In this document: one piece after another, positions 24,730 to 33,327 of the stretch | How the letters are laid out: the number at the start of each line of letters is the position of its first letter | How positions within the stretch are numbered: position 1 is the first letter of the stretch | NCBI GenBank assembly: GCA_035493895.1 | Contig: DATJHM010000104.1 | Location: 1-55,548 of the forward strand | Source: DATJHM01 sp035493895 | Lineage (GTDB): Bacteria > Chloroflexota > Ktedonobacteria > Ktedonobacterales > Ktedonobacteraceae | DNA length: 55,548 nucleotides | Reading direction: 5' to 3' | Notes under the pieces: model-generated | Database searches by the model: none | The model's input: only the letters and a program-made list of their open reading frames with translations | What the model was told of the DNA's origin: nothing | Position numbers and translations under genes: made by a program

Positions 24730-27700
24730 CTATCCCAGAGCAAGATCATGATACTTCTGGCTATAGATGACCCCACCAGGATTCGTAAAGTGCTGGATCG
24801 GTTTACCCTGCAAAGCCATCATCATCGCATCGTGCCAGATCGTACCGGCACCCGTAATACCGACGATATTATTCATTGGCGAATTGTTATCATTGCCCGA
24901 CCATACGCCCGTCACCAGGCTCGGCGTGTAGCCGATCGTCAGATTATCGACAAAATTATCTGTCGTGCCAGTTTTGACAGCAGCGGGTATCACCGTCCCT
25001 CCGCAGTTATTATTGACGTAGAGGTCCAGAGCATCACAGGGTAAAAATTCTTTGTCACGTGTTGCATTGTCAGAGAGTACGTTCGACAGAATATAGGCAG
25101 CCTGGGGCGTCAGAACCCGCTTCCCCGTCGTCGGAGCGCTATAGATCACCTTACCCCGAGAGTTGGTTACCGTATTAATTGCATGATAAGGAACATGGAC
25201 ACCACCAGTCGCAAAAGAGCCAAACGCTGAAGTTTCATTGAGCAGATGAACGCCCAGAGCCCCCAGAGTGAAGGTCTCATTGACCGTCCCATTCGTCGGA
25301 CCAAGGCCCAGGCTTTCTGCATAATTATAATCGTTAATAGGGCCTACCTGCGGCGTCAATTCCAGGTGTACAGCGTCGATATTGAGCGACCAGTCTAAAG
25401 CCTCACGATAGGTAATCCAGCCATGGTGCACACCACCATAATTATCAGGGCTATACGGAACGCCGTTATAATAGAACGTCTGACGCACATCATTGGTTTG
25501 CTCGCCCGGACTAATACCGTGCTCGAATGCCAGCGAATAGGTAAATGCCTTCATCGTCGAACCGGACTGACGAAAGCCCTGAGTCGCTACATTGAAAACA
25601 TTATGCGCCGGATCAATATTTCCAATCAGCGTCTCAATCGCACCCGTATTGGGATTGATCATCACAACCGAGGAATCGGTGATATTATGTGCAGTTCTAA
25701 TCTCAGCGATATCGCGTTGAGCGGCACTCAGCACCTGAGTTTGCAGATTGGCATTCACCGTTGTAGTGACCTTCAAACCGGAGCGAGAAAGATCAGCTAC
25801 CTTCACATGGAGATCGCTGGCAAGCTCAGTCAGCGCATAATTCGTGAAGCTGGATAAAGCCAGGGCATGGGCGCTCTGAGCTGGAGCGTGATAAGAGGCA
25901 AAACCAGGCTTACGAATTTCCTGAAGCGCCGCATTATATTGTTGAGCATTGATAGTCTTCAAGACATACATCTGATGCAGGACATCCTGAGTGCGCAGCA
26001 AACTATTTTGTGGATAGGCGATAGGATTGCGCAAATCTGGATTACTGGGAATGCCCGCCAGCGTAGCAGCCTGCGCGATATCTAATTGATTAGAAGCAGG
26101 ATCATTGGGCTTATCCTGTAGCCCAAAGTACAATTGAGCGGCTGCCTCAGCGCCATAGGCACCATTTGCATAATAGACCGTATTCAGATACATCGCAAGA
26201 ATGTCCTGCTTGGTATAGTAGCGCGTCACCTCAGGAGCCAGCTCGATTTCCTGCAATTTGCGCTGGGCAGTATCAGAATTTCCGACCACAGTATTCTTGA
26301 TAAGCTGCTGCGTAATAGTGCTACCGCCGGATACAACATGTCCGCTCTCGAGATCAGAGACGGCCGCACGTACAATGCCAGTAATGTCATATCCGCTATT
26401 GTTCCAGAACGTCTGGTCCTCGATATCAATTTCCGCGTTCTGCAAATTCTTCGAGATCTTATCCAGCGGCTCTGAAGTCTGAACGCCCTGATCAATTGCC
26501 TGATAGAGGAGATTGCCGTTCGAATCGTACATCTTCAAATTATCCTGCGGAAGGATATCTGCCAGCGTTATTATCTGCGTTTGATATTGTGCCGTCGTTG
26601 CATTCGTGGTTGCATTCAGGTACGTCAGGAGCGAGGTCGCAACCACAACGACCAGGATCGTGACGATCCCGATGGGAAGGAACATCCTCATCGTGACCCG
26701 GTGCTCGTTACTGACATAACGCTCCTGGGTTGAACGCAGATTCTTGCGTTTCCAATGGCGTTTTGTCCACCATTTCGAGACATGGAGGGGATGATGGGCG
26801 GCTTCATAGGTAAAGCCCTGAACCCTCTTGTCAGGAAGATCGCCAAGTCTCTGAGCAGCGGCTGCGCGGCTGTGTTTGGGGAGCTTCGCAGGTCGAGGGG
26901 AATCGACATCTTCCTTGTTGATACGCGCCAGTGCGGCTTGCGTTGTTTCAGGTCGAGGGGAATCGACATCTTCCTTGTTGATACGTGCCAGTGCGGCTTG
27001 CGTTGTTTCAGCACGAAGAGCTTCGGCAACTTCATCCTTTTTGATGATCTGCGTCGCCGCCTGAGCGATATCTGCTGGCGGCTCCGATCCGGCAGAAGTG
27101 CCATTTTTGATAATCCAGGTAGGCTCTTGAGAGATATCCGCTGGCTTCGCAGATACCTGGGAAGCATCCTTCTTGCTGCCTTGCGACGGATCGGCTGACG
27201 TCTCCGCTTTTTCTGCCGATGCTCCCAGCTTGATAATGCGTGTCGGCTCTTGAGAGATATCTACAGGTTTTGCTGCTTCTTTGGAAGTATCTTTTTTGGG
27301 GAGACGCTTCATCTCTTGCGTGATATCTGCTCGCGTCTCCGCTTTTTCTGCCGATGCTCCCATCTTGATAATCTGCGTCGGCTCTAAAGCGATGTCCGCT
27401 GGCTTTGCAGATTCTTCGGAAGCATCCTTCTTGCGCACAGGCACCAGCTCCTGAGCGCGATCAGAGGGCATCTCCTGTCCTTCTGTCGATGCTCCCATTT
27501 TGATGATGCGCGTCGGCTCTTGAGAAATATCTACAGGCTTCTCGGCCTCTTCTGTCGATGCGCCGCCCATCTTAAAGACACGCGTCGGCTCTTGAGAGAT
27601 ATCCGCTGGCTTTGCAGATTCTTCGACAGACGCTTCGGAGTCTGCGAAAGAAGCCTCTTTGGGATCATGCGTTGACGCCGGAGCTACGTCTACAGGTTGC

Positions 27701-27921
27701 GCAGCCTCTTCTGTCGATGGTTCCATCTTAAAGATTTGCGTCATCTCTTGAGCTATATCGAGAGGAGCCGGAGAATCCTCGGTGTGGGCATCTTTTTTGT
27801 TGGTCTGCGCTGACACATCAGCTTCTTGTGCTGGTAGATCTTTTTTTGGGGCCTCAGGTGGGGTAGGTACAGTATTTTCATTCACAGCAGACGGCTTTGT
27901 CCGATATGTCCTTTCCGTCAT
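24730..27921 (-). CDS. Class A penicillin-binding protein (PBP1a type) with a long repetitive cytoplasmic tail
   Basis: This 1063-residue bifunctional cell-wall synthase has one membrane helix at about 413-433. Outside follow a GT51 transglycosylase (Glu501 in IDIEDQTFW, then SGGSTITQQLIKN at 531-543) and a transpeptidase with Ser788-x-x-Lys791 (SGSTMK), Ser845-Leu-Asn847 and Lys983-Thr-Gly. The first 410 residues are cytoplasmic, disordered and acidic. They hold seven or eight imperfect repeats of about 25-45 residues built on (K/R)PxDISQEPTRIIKMGAS, then two copies of a 20-residue unit ETTQAALARINKEDVDSPRP. Each core repeat has a Thr with Ile or Phe three residues later. Usual PBP1a tails are far shorter. 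AGAGG precedes the ATG. It synthesises and cross-links peptidoglycan; the tail may bind partners. Confidence 0.93.
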   Translation of the reverse strand: MTERTYRTKPSAVNENTVPTPPEAPKKDLPAQEADVSAQTNKKDAHTEDSPAPLDIAQEMTQIFKMEPSTEEAAQPVDVAPASTHDPKEASFADSEASVEESAKPADISQEPTRVFKMGGASTEEAEKPVDISQEPTRIIKMGASTEGQEMPSDRAQELVPVRKKDASEESAKPADIALEPTQIIKMGASAEKAETRADITQEMKRLPKKDTSKEAAKPVDISQEPTRIIKLGASAEKAETSADPSQGSKKDASQVSAKPADISQEPTWIIKNGTSAGSEPPADIAQAATQIIKKDEVAEALRAETTQAALARINKEDVDSPRPETTQAALARINKEDVDSPRPAKLPKHSRAAAAQRLGDLPDKRVQGFTYEAAHHPLHVSKWWTKRHWKRKNLRSTQERYVSNEHRVTMRMFLPIGIVTILVVVVATSLLTYLNATTNATTAQYQTQIITLADILPQDNLKMYDSNGNLLYQAIDQGVQTSEPLDKISKNLQNAEIDIEDQTFWNNSGYDITGIVRAAVSDLESGHVVSGGSTITQQLIKNTVVGNSDTAQRKLQEIELAPEVTRYYTKQDILAMYLNTVYYANGAYGAEAAAQLYFGLQDKPNDPASNQLDIAQAATLAGIPSNPDLRNPIAYPQNSLLRTQDVLHQMYVLKTINAQQYNAALQEIRKPGFASYHAPAQSAHALALSSFTNYALTELASDLHVKVADLSRSGLKVTTTVNANLQTQVLSAAQRDIAEIRTAHNITDSSVVMINPNTGAIETLIGNIDPAHNVFNVATQGFRQSGSTMKAFTYSLAFEHGISPGEQTNDVRQTFYYNGVPYSPDNYGGVHHGWITYREALDWSLNIDAVHLELTPQVGPINDYNYAESLGLGPTNGTVNETFTLGALGVHLLNETSAFGSFATGGVHVPYHAINTVTNSRGKVIYSAPTTGKRVLTPQAAYILSNVLSDNATRDKEFLPCDALDLYVNNNCGGTVIPAAVKTGTTDNFVDNLTIGYTPSLVTGVWSGNDNNSPMNNIVGITGAGTIWHDAMMMALQGKPIQHFTNPGGVIYSQKYHDLALG
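26891..27010 (-). repeat. Two tandem 60-bp repeats inside the PBP gene
   Basis: The units 26891-26950 and 26951-27010 are identical except for one base (gcgcca against gtgcca). They encode two copies of a 20-residue segment in frame, so copy-number change would keep the protein open. This is the youngest part of a larger repeat array covering roughly 26870-27780. Confidence 0.9.
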
Positions 27922-28530
27922 AAAGTGACCTCTTTCTTCATAAAGTGAGCGTTGTATAGAAGAGATATTACAATATTACTTTCATTACTATATTTTCTAT
28001 TCATTTTCCATCCATTAGCATCTATTCAATTTTTCACTCAGACTAGATGCACCAGCATGGCACTTTTTTCATGCATATTGCTGTACTTCGTCAGTATAAA
28101 GCATCGTGGTCTATTATTTCAATACACAAAACTGATGAATAAAGAGTTTACATCTGCGATTACATAACACCGACAGAAGAATCAGGGCATAGACGCCACC
28201 TTACCTGGCATCTATGCAGAAGCCTTCACCGCCTCTGACAGCTTTCCCTGGCCTGCGACGCAGCGTAGACGCTAAGATGTCCCGGAGGATCGAAATAGAC
28301 ATCGTTTCCACGGGCAAAAGCGAAGAGGCATTACTATGTGTAACGTTGCTAGAACCAAATCAGTGACATATTGGCAAAAAGAATCCCCCATAGGTTCCGG
28401 TACTACTAGCAATTCCGGCTCAGGGAAAGGAACAAGCTCTTCCATAGTTTACCAGCAGAACGGCAGAACTCCTGCATGGTAAAATAGCGTAAGATGGCTA
28501 CGTATCATCTTGTAAAGGAGAAAAAAATAG
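27922..28530. other. Intergenic region upstream of the PBP and hydroxyacid dehydrogenase genes
   Basis: About 600 bp between divergently read genes. The first 250 bp are A+T rich and contain only a hydrophobic open frame without a ribosome site. The stretch 28180-28330 is less A+T rich and holds a possible gene remnant (see 28239-28321). Promoters for both neighbours should lie here, but no clear consensus pair was found. Confidence 0.4.
28239..28321 (-). pseudogene. Possible remnant of a VOC/glyoxalase-family gene end
   Basis: The minus strand encodes AFARGNDVYFDPPGHLSVYAA followed by a short tail and a stop. This resembles the conserved C-terminal strand of VOC-superfamily proteins (NDVYFxDPxGHLLE type). 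No upstream part of such a domain is in frame: reading back past 28321 meets stops and unrelated sequence. It could be a decayed gene end or chance similarity. Confidence 0.3.
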
Positions 28531-29508
28531 ATGAGGATCGTTATTCCTGACGACTACCAGGATGCAGTGCGCAGTCTTGATTGTTTTCGTCAACTGGCTG
28601 AGCATCACGTCACCGTCTATCATGATAGCGTCAAAGAGACGGATGTGCTCGCAGAGCGGTTCCGGGAGGCCGAGGCCCTCGTACTCATTCGCGAACGTAC
28701 CGCTATCAGCGAAGCACTCCTGGCACAATTGCCGAATTTGAAGATCATCGCGCAAACGGGCCGAGGAGCGCCACACATTGATATGGCCGCCTGCACACGC
28801 CATGGTGTCGCTGTCACGCTTGGCGGGGGCACGCCTTATGCGACAGCGGAATTGACCTGGGGACTGGTGCTGGCCTCCATGCGTCACATTCCCCAGGAAT
28901 ACATCCGTTTGAAGGCGGGACACTGGCAAACCACGCTGGGAACTGGCCTGCATGGCCGGACACTGGGTATCTTCGGCTATGGAAATATTGGGCGTCTGGT
29001 GGCAAGCTATGGGCGAGTTTTTGGCATGAGAGTCCTGATCTGGGGACGAGAGAATTCGCTTACGCGCGCCCGGGCCGATGGCTTTGAGACTGCGGCCAGT
29101 CGAGAGGCATTGTTCAGCGAGGCAGATGTGCTCAGCCTGCATATCAAGCTCTCGGAGGAAACGCGCGATCTGGTCACGGCCAGCGACCTGGCGCAGATGA
29201 AGCCGTCAGCATTGCTGGTCAACACGAGTCGGGCTGGTCTGATCGAGCGAGGAGCACTGGAGGAAGCGGTACGCGCAGGGCGTCCCGGCTATGCCGCCGT
29301 AGATGTATATGACGAAGAGCCGGTGGTAGATCATCCATTGCTGCACCTCGATACAGTTCTCTGCACGCCGCACCTGGGTTATGTCGAGAAGGATAGTTAC
29401 GAACTCTATTTCGGGACAGCCTTCGCGCAACTGCTTGCATTTGCGGATGGCAAGCCGACCGACGTCGCCAATCCGCAAGCGCTGGAGCACGACAGGCATA
29501 AGGGATAG
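28531..29508 (+). CDS. D-isomer-specific 2-hydroxyacid dehydrogenase
   Basis: This 325-residue NAD-dependent enzyme has two alpha/beta domains. The Rossmann motif GYGNIG is at 149-154, and the catalytic set Arg234 (NTSRAGL), Glu263 (YDEEPV) and His281 (CTPHLGY) is complete. It resembles the phosphoglycerate-dehydrogenase-like branch, but without the ACT regulatory domain. It reduces a 2-keto acid or oxidises the D-hydroxy acid; the substrate cannot be assigned. AAAGGAG stands before the ATG. A small DUF385 oxidoreductase follows 33 nt after its stop. Confidence 0.9.
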   Translation: MRIVIPDDYQDAVRSLDCFRQLAEHHVTVYHDSVKETDVLAERFREAEALVLIRERTAISEALLAQLPNLKIIAQTGRGAPHIDMAACTRHGVAVTLGGGTPYATAELTWGLVLASMRHIPQEYIRLKAGHWQTTLGTGLHGRTLGIFGYGNIGRLVASYGRVFGMRVLIWGRENSLTRARADGFETAASREALFSEADVLSLHIKLSEETRDLVTASDLAQMKPSALLVNTSRAGLIERGALEEAVRAGRPGYAAVDVYDEEPVVDHPLLHLDTVLCTPHLGYVEKDSYELYFGTAFAQLLAFADGKPTDVANPQALEHDRHKG

Positions 29509-29541
29509 AGCACGATGCGCGTCTTGAAAGGGAAGGGGTAG

Positions 29542-29934
29542 ATGGTCCCCCAGTATATCCGCTATTTCAATCGGGATATTTTGAACCGATTGGCACTCAG
29601 ATCTGCTGGCACGCATCGGAGCCGATTGGCAGTGGTGCGCCATGTGGGACGTCGGAGCGGGAAATGGTACGAGACACCGCTCCTGGCAGTTCCGCTGGGT
29701 GACGATCTCGTCATCGCGCTCACCTATTGGCCGAAGGTCGATTGGTATCGCAATTTGCAGGCGATGGGGCAGGGAATGCTGCTCTGCGGAGGGAAAAGCT
29801 ATGCGATTGGAAAAACGGAACGAATCGATCAAGCTATAGCATTACCGGCATTTTCGCCGCTGCAACGATGTATGTTACGATTGTTGAACATTCGGCATTT
29901 CGCACGCATAAGAGTCATACATCCTGAGCCATAG
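29542..29934 (+). CDS. DUF385 deazaflavin (F420)-dependent nitroreductase-family protein
   Basis: This 130-residue protein matches the small split-barrel DUF385/Ddn family: VRHVGRRSGKWYETPLLAVPLGDDLVIAL followed by WYRNLQAMGQG. Family members use reduced F420 to reduce quinones, nitro compounds or enoates. The ATG follows GGAAGGGG. The C-terminus (LRLLNIRHFARIRVIHP) is the usual end, so the gene seems complete. It is probably co-transcribed with the hydroxyacid dehydrogenase. F420 use is inferred from the family. Confidence 0.82.
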   Translation: MVPQYIRYFNRDILNRLALRSAGTHRSRLAVVRHVGRRSGKWYETPLLAVPLGDDLVIALTYWPKVDWYRNLQAMGQGMLLCGGKSYAIGKTERIDQAIALPAFSPLQRCMLRLLNIRHFARIRVIHPEP

Positions 29935-29969
29935 CAGCCTCCTCGTACACATTTTTACAATATATCCCC

Positions 29970-30014
29970 TTGACAAATCATGACCTTTCAGGATACTATA
30001 GGTCTATCAGACCT
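29970..30014 (+). promoter_or_regulatory. Promoter with PadR-type operator for the FAD monooxygenase gene
   Basis: TTGACA (29970-29975) is followed after 17-18 bp by ATACTAT (29993-29999). Immediately after comes AGGTCTATCAGACCT (30000-30014), a 6-3-6 perfect inverted repeat. The core GGTCTATCAGAC recurs at the padR promoter (32356-32367) in the same place relative to the -10 box. A repressor there would block transcription of 30355-31713. Confidence 0.78.
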
Positions 30015-30053
30015 ACTAACAGACCGTTTGAAGAGAAACTTGCTCATAAGTAT

Positions 30054-30138
30054 CTTTCTAAGAACATTGACAAGCGAACACAGCAATCAGTCAGGCAGTC
30101 TCCTATGACCATATTCGGCTGTCAATGTTCTTAGAAAG
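30054..30138. repeat. 19-bp perfect inverted repeat in the monooxygenase leader
   Basis: CTTTCTAAGAACATTGACA (30054-30072) and its exact reverse complement (30120-30138) enclose 47 bp. It lies between the operator-bearing promoter and the coding region, so the 5' leader RNA could fold into a long hairpin. No T-run follows. It may be a small mobile hairpin or a leader regulatory structure. A separate 14-bp palindrome, GTAGACATGTCTAC, lies at 30220-30233. Confidence 0.65.
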
Positions 30139-30354
30139 CCAGTACCTTCACTACGATGTCTACGCATCTTGCAGGAATGATCTGCGGCCTCCGTTGTCCT
30201 TTTTATGAATGCTTGCTTTGTAGACATGTCTACCGTATGTATGCTCATAAGCAAATTAGTTCCCAACTTCACAGCTATATGAAGTGCCACAAGAAAAATG
30301 TACGGAGAGAACGGCTGTCCGCTTCTCTTGTTCACATGACAAAGGAGCTCCAAT

Positions 30355-31713
30355 ATGTCTTCCACTCCATTTCACGTTGTTATTATTGGCGGTGGTATTG
30401 GTGGACTCTGCCTGGCTCAGGGACTCAAAGCGCGCGGAGTTAGCGTTACCGTCTATGAGCGAAATCCGTCTGATCGTTGGTTAGAGGGATACCGCATCCA
30501 TATCAACCCGATTGGTAGCAGAGCGCTGCACGAGTGTTTGCCTCCTGTTTTGTGGGAGGCATTTGTTGCCTCGGCAGGCAAGCCTCCGGCTGGTATGGGC
30601 TTTCTCACAGAGCAACTAAAAGAGCTTGTGGTCATCGCAGATGAATTCATGTCCGACAAAACGAATGACCCCGTGAATGCCCATTATCCGGTAAGCCGCA
30701 TTGCATTACGCCATCTATTGCTGAGCGGGCTGGAGGACGAGATACAGTATGACAAAACATTCGAGCGATATGAACGTACGCAAGATGGCAAAGTGACAGC
30801 CTACTTCAACGATGGTACTTCAGCGACAGGAGATGTGCTGGTTGGTGCCGATGGTGCTAACTCCAGGGTGCGCAAGCAATATTTACCACATGCACGGAGA
30901 ATAGAGATCGGTGCATCTGGAGTGGGTGGAAAGTTCTTGCTCACAAAGCAAAGTAAAGCCTGGCTACCGAGCCAGCTTACGACGCGAATGAATTTCATCA
31001 TGCCACCAGATCGATATTGCCTGTTCAACGCCCCTTTCGATCACGTGGGCACATCGGCCGAGGCACGTAACCGGGCCTTTGAATCTGCGAAAATTGCCGG
31101 TCTCAACCCGGACCTGCTTATCGACGATGAACAGGATTATATACTCTGGGGCTTCCTTGCTCATACCGATGAATACCCTGCCGATATGCAACAGTTTGAC
31201 AAACAGAGCATATTGCGCACGGTAATACAGATGACCAGAGGCTGGCATCCAGATCTACGCCGTTTCGTGGCAGAGTCAGATCCCGACAGTCTATCCTTCG
31301 GGCCGTTTAAGGCCTCAGAGATCATACATCCCTGGGAGAGCACTAATGTTACGCTGCTGGGAGACGCGATCCACAATATGCCTCCATCGGGAGGTCTTGG
31401 CGGGAATATGGCACTACGCGATGCCCAGGCGCTTACTCGAGCGCTGACAGGAATTCAGCACGATCAGTTGCCGCTCTTACCTACCATCCAGGCGTATGAG
31501 GCAGAAATGAGAAAGCATGGCTTTGCCGCCATACGAGCAGCATTGGGATATGCGCAGATGGCAATTACGAACAATCGCTTCACGCGTGGAGCCTCCAGAG
31601 CCTGGTTCCAGGCCTGCAATGCCATACCACCGTTGAAGCGCTCATTTGAAGAGAAATGGACCGAGCCAATGCGCAATCAGGAAGAACTCACCTACGCTGG
31701 TTCGCGCAAATAG
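30355..31713 (+). CDS. FAD-dependent aromatic-type monooxygenase (PHBH fold)
   Basis: This 452-residue flavoprotein has an N-terminal FAD-binding GGGIGG motif in VVIIGGGIGGLCLAQGLKARG, the DG motif VLVGADGANSRVR and the GD motif LLGDAIHNMPPSGGLGGNMALRDA. This is the class A flavin monooxygenase layout, which hydroxylates or degrades aromatic or polyketide compounds with NAD(P)H and O2; close relatives include tetracycline-type inactivators. AAAGGAG precedes the ATG. It converges with a PadR regulator 12 nt away, and both promoters carry the same operator, so it is likely induced by a toxic or aromatic compound (inference). Confidence 0.88.
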   Translation: MSSTPFHVVIIGGGIGGLCLAQGLKARGVSVTVYERNPSDRWLEGYRIHINPIGSRALHECLPPVLWEAFVASAGKPPAGMGFLTEQLKELVVIADEFMSDKTNDPVNAHYPVSRIALRHLLLSGLEDEIQYDKTFERYERTQDGKVTAYFNDGTSATGDVLVGADGANSRVRKQYLPHARRIEIGASGVGGKFLLTKQSKAWLPSQLTTRMNFIMPPDRYCLFNAPFDHVGTSAEARNRAFESAKIAGLNPDLLIDDEQDYILWGFLAHTDEYPADMQQFDKQSILRTVIQMTRGWHPDLRRFVAESDPDSLSFGPFKASEIIHPWESTNVTLLGDAIHNMPPSGGLGGNMALRDAQALTRALTGIQHDQLPLLPTIQAYEAEMRKHGFAAIRAALGYAQMAITNNRFTRGASRAWFQACNAIPPLKRSFEEKWTEPMRNQEELTYAGSRK

Positions 31714-31725
31714 CGATAGGGGCAG

Positions 31726-32307
31726 TCATTCGTTGGAGGCCATGTGCTCACGAGACGCGGCCAGAGTTTCACGCAGTTGCAGGGTCCAATCGACCTCTGC
31801 CTGCCAGAGTCTGGCCCGTTCTTGCATCACTTGCAACACCAGTTCTTTGTAAAGAGGATAGATCCCCCTGCTACCAGTCAATTCATGCTCCAGATTCTCT
31901 GAGTGCGTTTTCATATGCAGAATACATGCCTGACAGTAATTGATGTAGTGATTGAGCAAATGCTGGCATTCTTCAGGCAATAATAAATCCAGATAGGATA
32001 CCTTGAGATGAAATAGCTTTTGATAGTCGCCTATGTTGGAAGAAGTATCCATCATCACCTGATGAAAACGTTTGCGCCCCTCATCGGTGATCGCGAACGT
32101 GCGCGCCTGCTGCTCTGTTTGCACGACAATTTGTTCCTCACTTAAGCGCGTAATCAAGCCATGCTGCTCCAATCTAGTGAGCAACGGATAGAGGGTCCCA
32201 TTGCTGATCTTCGCCCAGGGGCCGATGGTATCATTGGCAATTTGTGCAATCAGGTAGCCATGCAAGGGAAAGCGCATCAGCAGAGAAAGAACAATCAGCT
32301 CGTACAT
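31726..32307 (-). CDS. PadR-family transcriptional regulator
   Basis: This 193-residue regulator has the PadR winged helix at the N-terminus (LSLLMRFPLHGYLIAQ, ISNGTLYPLLTRLEQHGLI, FAITDEGRKRF) and a longer helical C-terminal dimerisation domain, as in PadR subfamily 1. Such proteins usually repress detoxification genes and themselves until they bind a phenolic or drug-like ligand. Its stop is 12 nt from the end of the convergent monooxygenase gene. Its own promoter holds the same 12-bp operator core as the monooxygenase promoter, which points to joint autorepression. Confidence 0.9.
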   Translation of the reverse strand: MYELIVLSLLMRFPLHGYLIAQIANDTIGPWAKISNGTLYPLLTRLEQHGLITRLSEEQIVVQTEQQARTFAITDEGRKRFHQVMMDTSSNIGDYQKLFHLKVSYLDLLLPEECQHLLNHYINYCQACILHMKTHSENLEHELTGSRGIYPLYKELVLQVMQERARLWQAEVDWTLQLRETLAASREHMASNE

Positions 32308-32355
32308 CCCAACTCCCGCTAAGTATTTCTGACAGGCACGAATGAAAGGAAAGCC

Positions 32356-32398
32356 GGTCTATCAGACATAGTATAGGGGGAGCGGGATGTAGAGTCAA
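32356..32398 (-). promoter_or_regulatory. padR promoter with the same operator as the monooxygenase promoter
   Basis: On the minus strand TTGACT (32398-32393) is followed after exactly 17 bp by TATACT (32375-32370), then, 2 bp on, by GTCTGATAGACC (32367-32356). The operator core is identical to that at 30000-30014 and sits directly after the -10 box in both cases. The padR start codon is about 50 nt downstream. Confidence 0.8.
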
Positions 32399-32412
32399 GG
32401 AAGAAGCGATAT

Positions 32413-33132
32413 TCAGTGAAAAATCCGTGCAGCGTGAAATGTTTGCATACAATGGGCCCAGACCAGCGGCGGCGTCACGCCAAGCGCACGGAAGACGGCA
32501 CGATGATCATATATGACGACGAGACACACGAACATGTAGAAGAGCTTCCAACTTCTGTAAAGCAACCAGCGCGGCAATGGTGAAGTTTTGGCGAAGGACT
32601 GGCGCAGGTAGGCGCGATGAAAGGCGACATGGCCTTGCTCATCGTGCAGGATCTGTCCAAAAACGTTGCGTAACACAAGATCGGCGGTGCCATCATACAG
32701 AATTTTGTAGTAGGCCTGCGCAATGATCTCGGCCACCAGCAAAACCAGCAGTTCCAGGCGCAATTTCAGAAGACGGCGCAAGAAGATAAAACATATATCG
32801 CTCCAATGATAGGTCAGCAGGCTCCCGCCCATGCATTCGATAATTTTCGCAAGCAGACGGCTATGTTCCTGTTCTTCTCTGATAAAAAGGTCAATGGCAT
32901 CGATATAATCGGGATCTGCTATCCTCGCCGCTCCTTTGCGCAGATGAAGACCGTCTCCCTGCTCTCCCACTTGAAAGCGTTGGAGCGAGTGAATAAACGG
33001 CTTACGCAGATGTGGCTCTACCACAATACCACGCTCCCAGGGAATTGCCAGACGTTGATAGCGGTTCTTTTGAAAGTAACACAGCCAATCGTTTGCCGTA
33101 AATGTCATTTCCGAGGTTTCAGATGCCACCAT
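32413..33132 (-). CDS. Ferritin-like diiron-fold protein
   Basis: This 239-residue protein has helix motifs of the ferritin-like superfamily: LFIREEQEHSRLLAKI (Glu and E-x-x-H), LLVAEIIAQAYYK (Glu) and QILHDEQGHVAFH (D/E-x-x-H). These could form a two-iron carboxylate site. A hydrophobic segment near 195-210 (WKLFYMFVCLVVIY) may touch the membrane. No closer family was recognised, so oxygenase, hydroxylase and iron-storage roles all remain open. GGAGG lies 11 bases before the ATG at 33132. It stands alone upstream of padR on the same strand, with an independent padR promoter between them. Confidence 0.6.
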   Translation of the reverse strand: MVASETSEMTFTANDWLCYFQKNRYQRLAIPWERGIVVEPHLRKPFIHSLQRFQVGEQGDGLHLRKGAARIADPDYIDAIDLFIREEQEHSRLLAKIIECMGGSLLTYHWSDICFIFLRRLLKLRLELLVLLVAEIIAQAYYKILYDGTADLVLRNVFGQILHDEQGHVAFHRAYLRQSFAKTSPLPRWLLYRSWKLFYMFVCLVVIYDHRAVFRALGVTPPLVWAHCMQTFHAARIFH

Positions 33133-33206
33133 ATTTCACTATGCCTCCATGGAAATCACTATCGAACATTATCAATTTCATCCTTACAGAGGCAATAATA
33201 CAGAGA

Positions 33207-33273
33207 AAAGCAGCATTTAGAAACGGTTTGCGTACACGCAGAGGAGGCGTGAAGACCGTCGAAATGCTGCTTT
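33207..33273 (-). terminator. Hairpin terminator downstream of the broken dehydrogenase gene
   Basis: AAAGCAGCATTT and AAATGCTGCTTT (33207-33218 and 33262-33273) pair perfectly; the stem continues with AACGGT/ACCGT after a small bulge. On the minus strand it ends in CTGCTTTTCTCTG. It separates the ferritin-like gene from the pseudogene upstream. Confidence 0.55.
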
Positions 33274-33327
33274 GAGTGTTGCATCAGGAGGATTCGAGGA
33301 CCATCTGAACGGCACACCAGGCAGGCA

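Noticed and set aside
27952..28167. 71-codon hydrophobic frame upstream of the PBP gene
   Set aside because: The A+T-rich sequence naturally gives Phe/Ile/Leu codons; there is no ribosome site or conserved pattern.
29206..29832. 208-codon minus-strand frame antisense to the dehydrogenase end and DUF385 gene
   Set aside because: Both plus-strand genes have clear family motifs across the same bases; the antisense frame has none.
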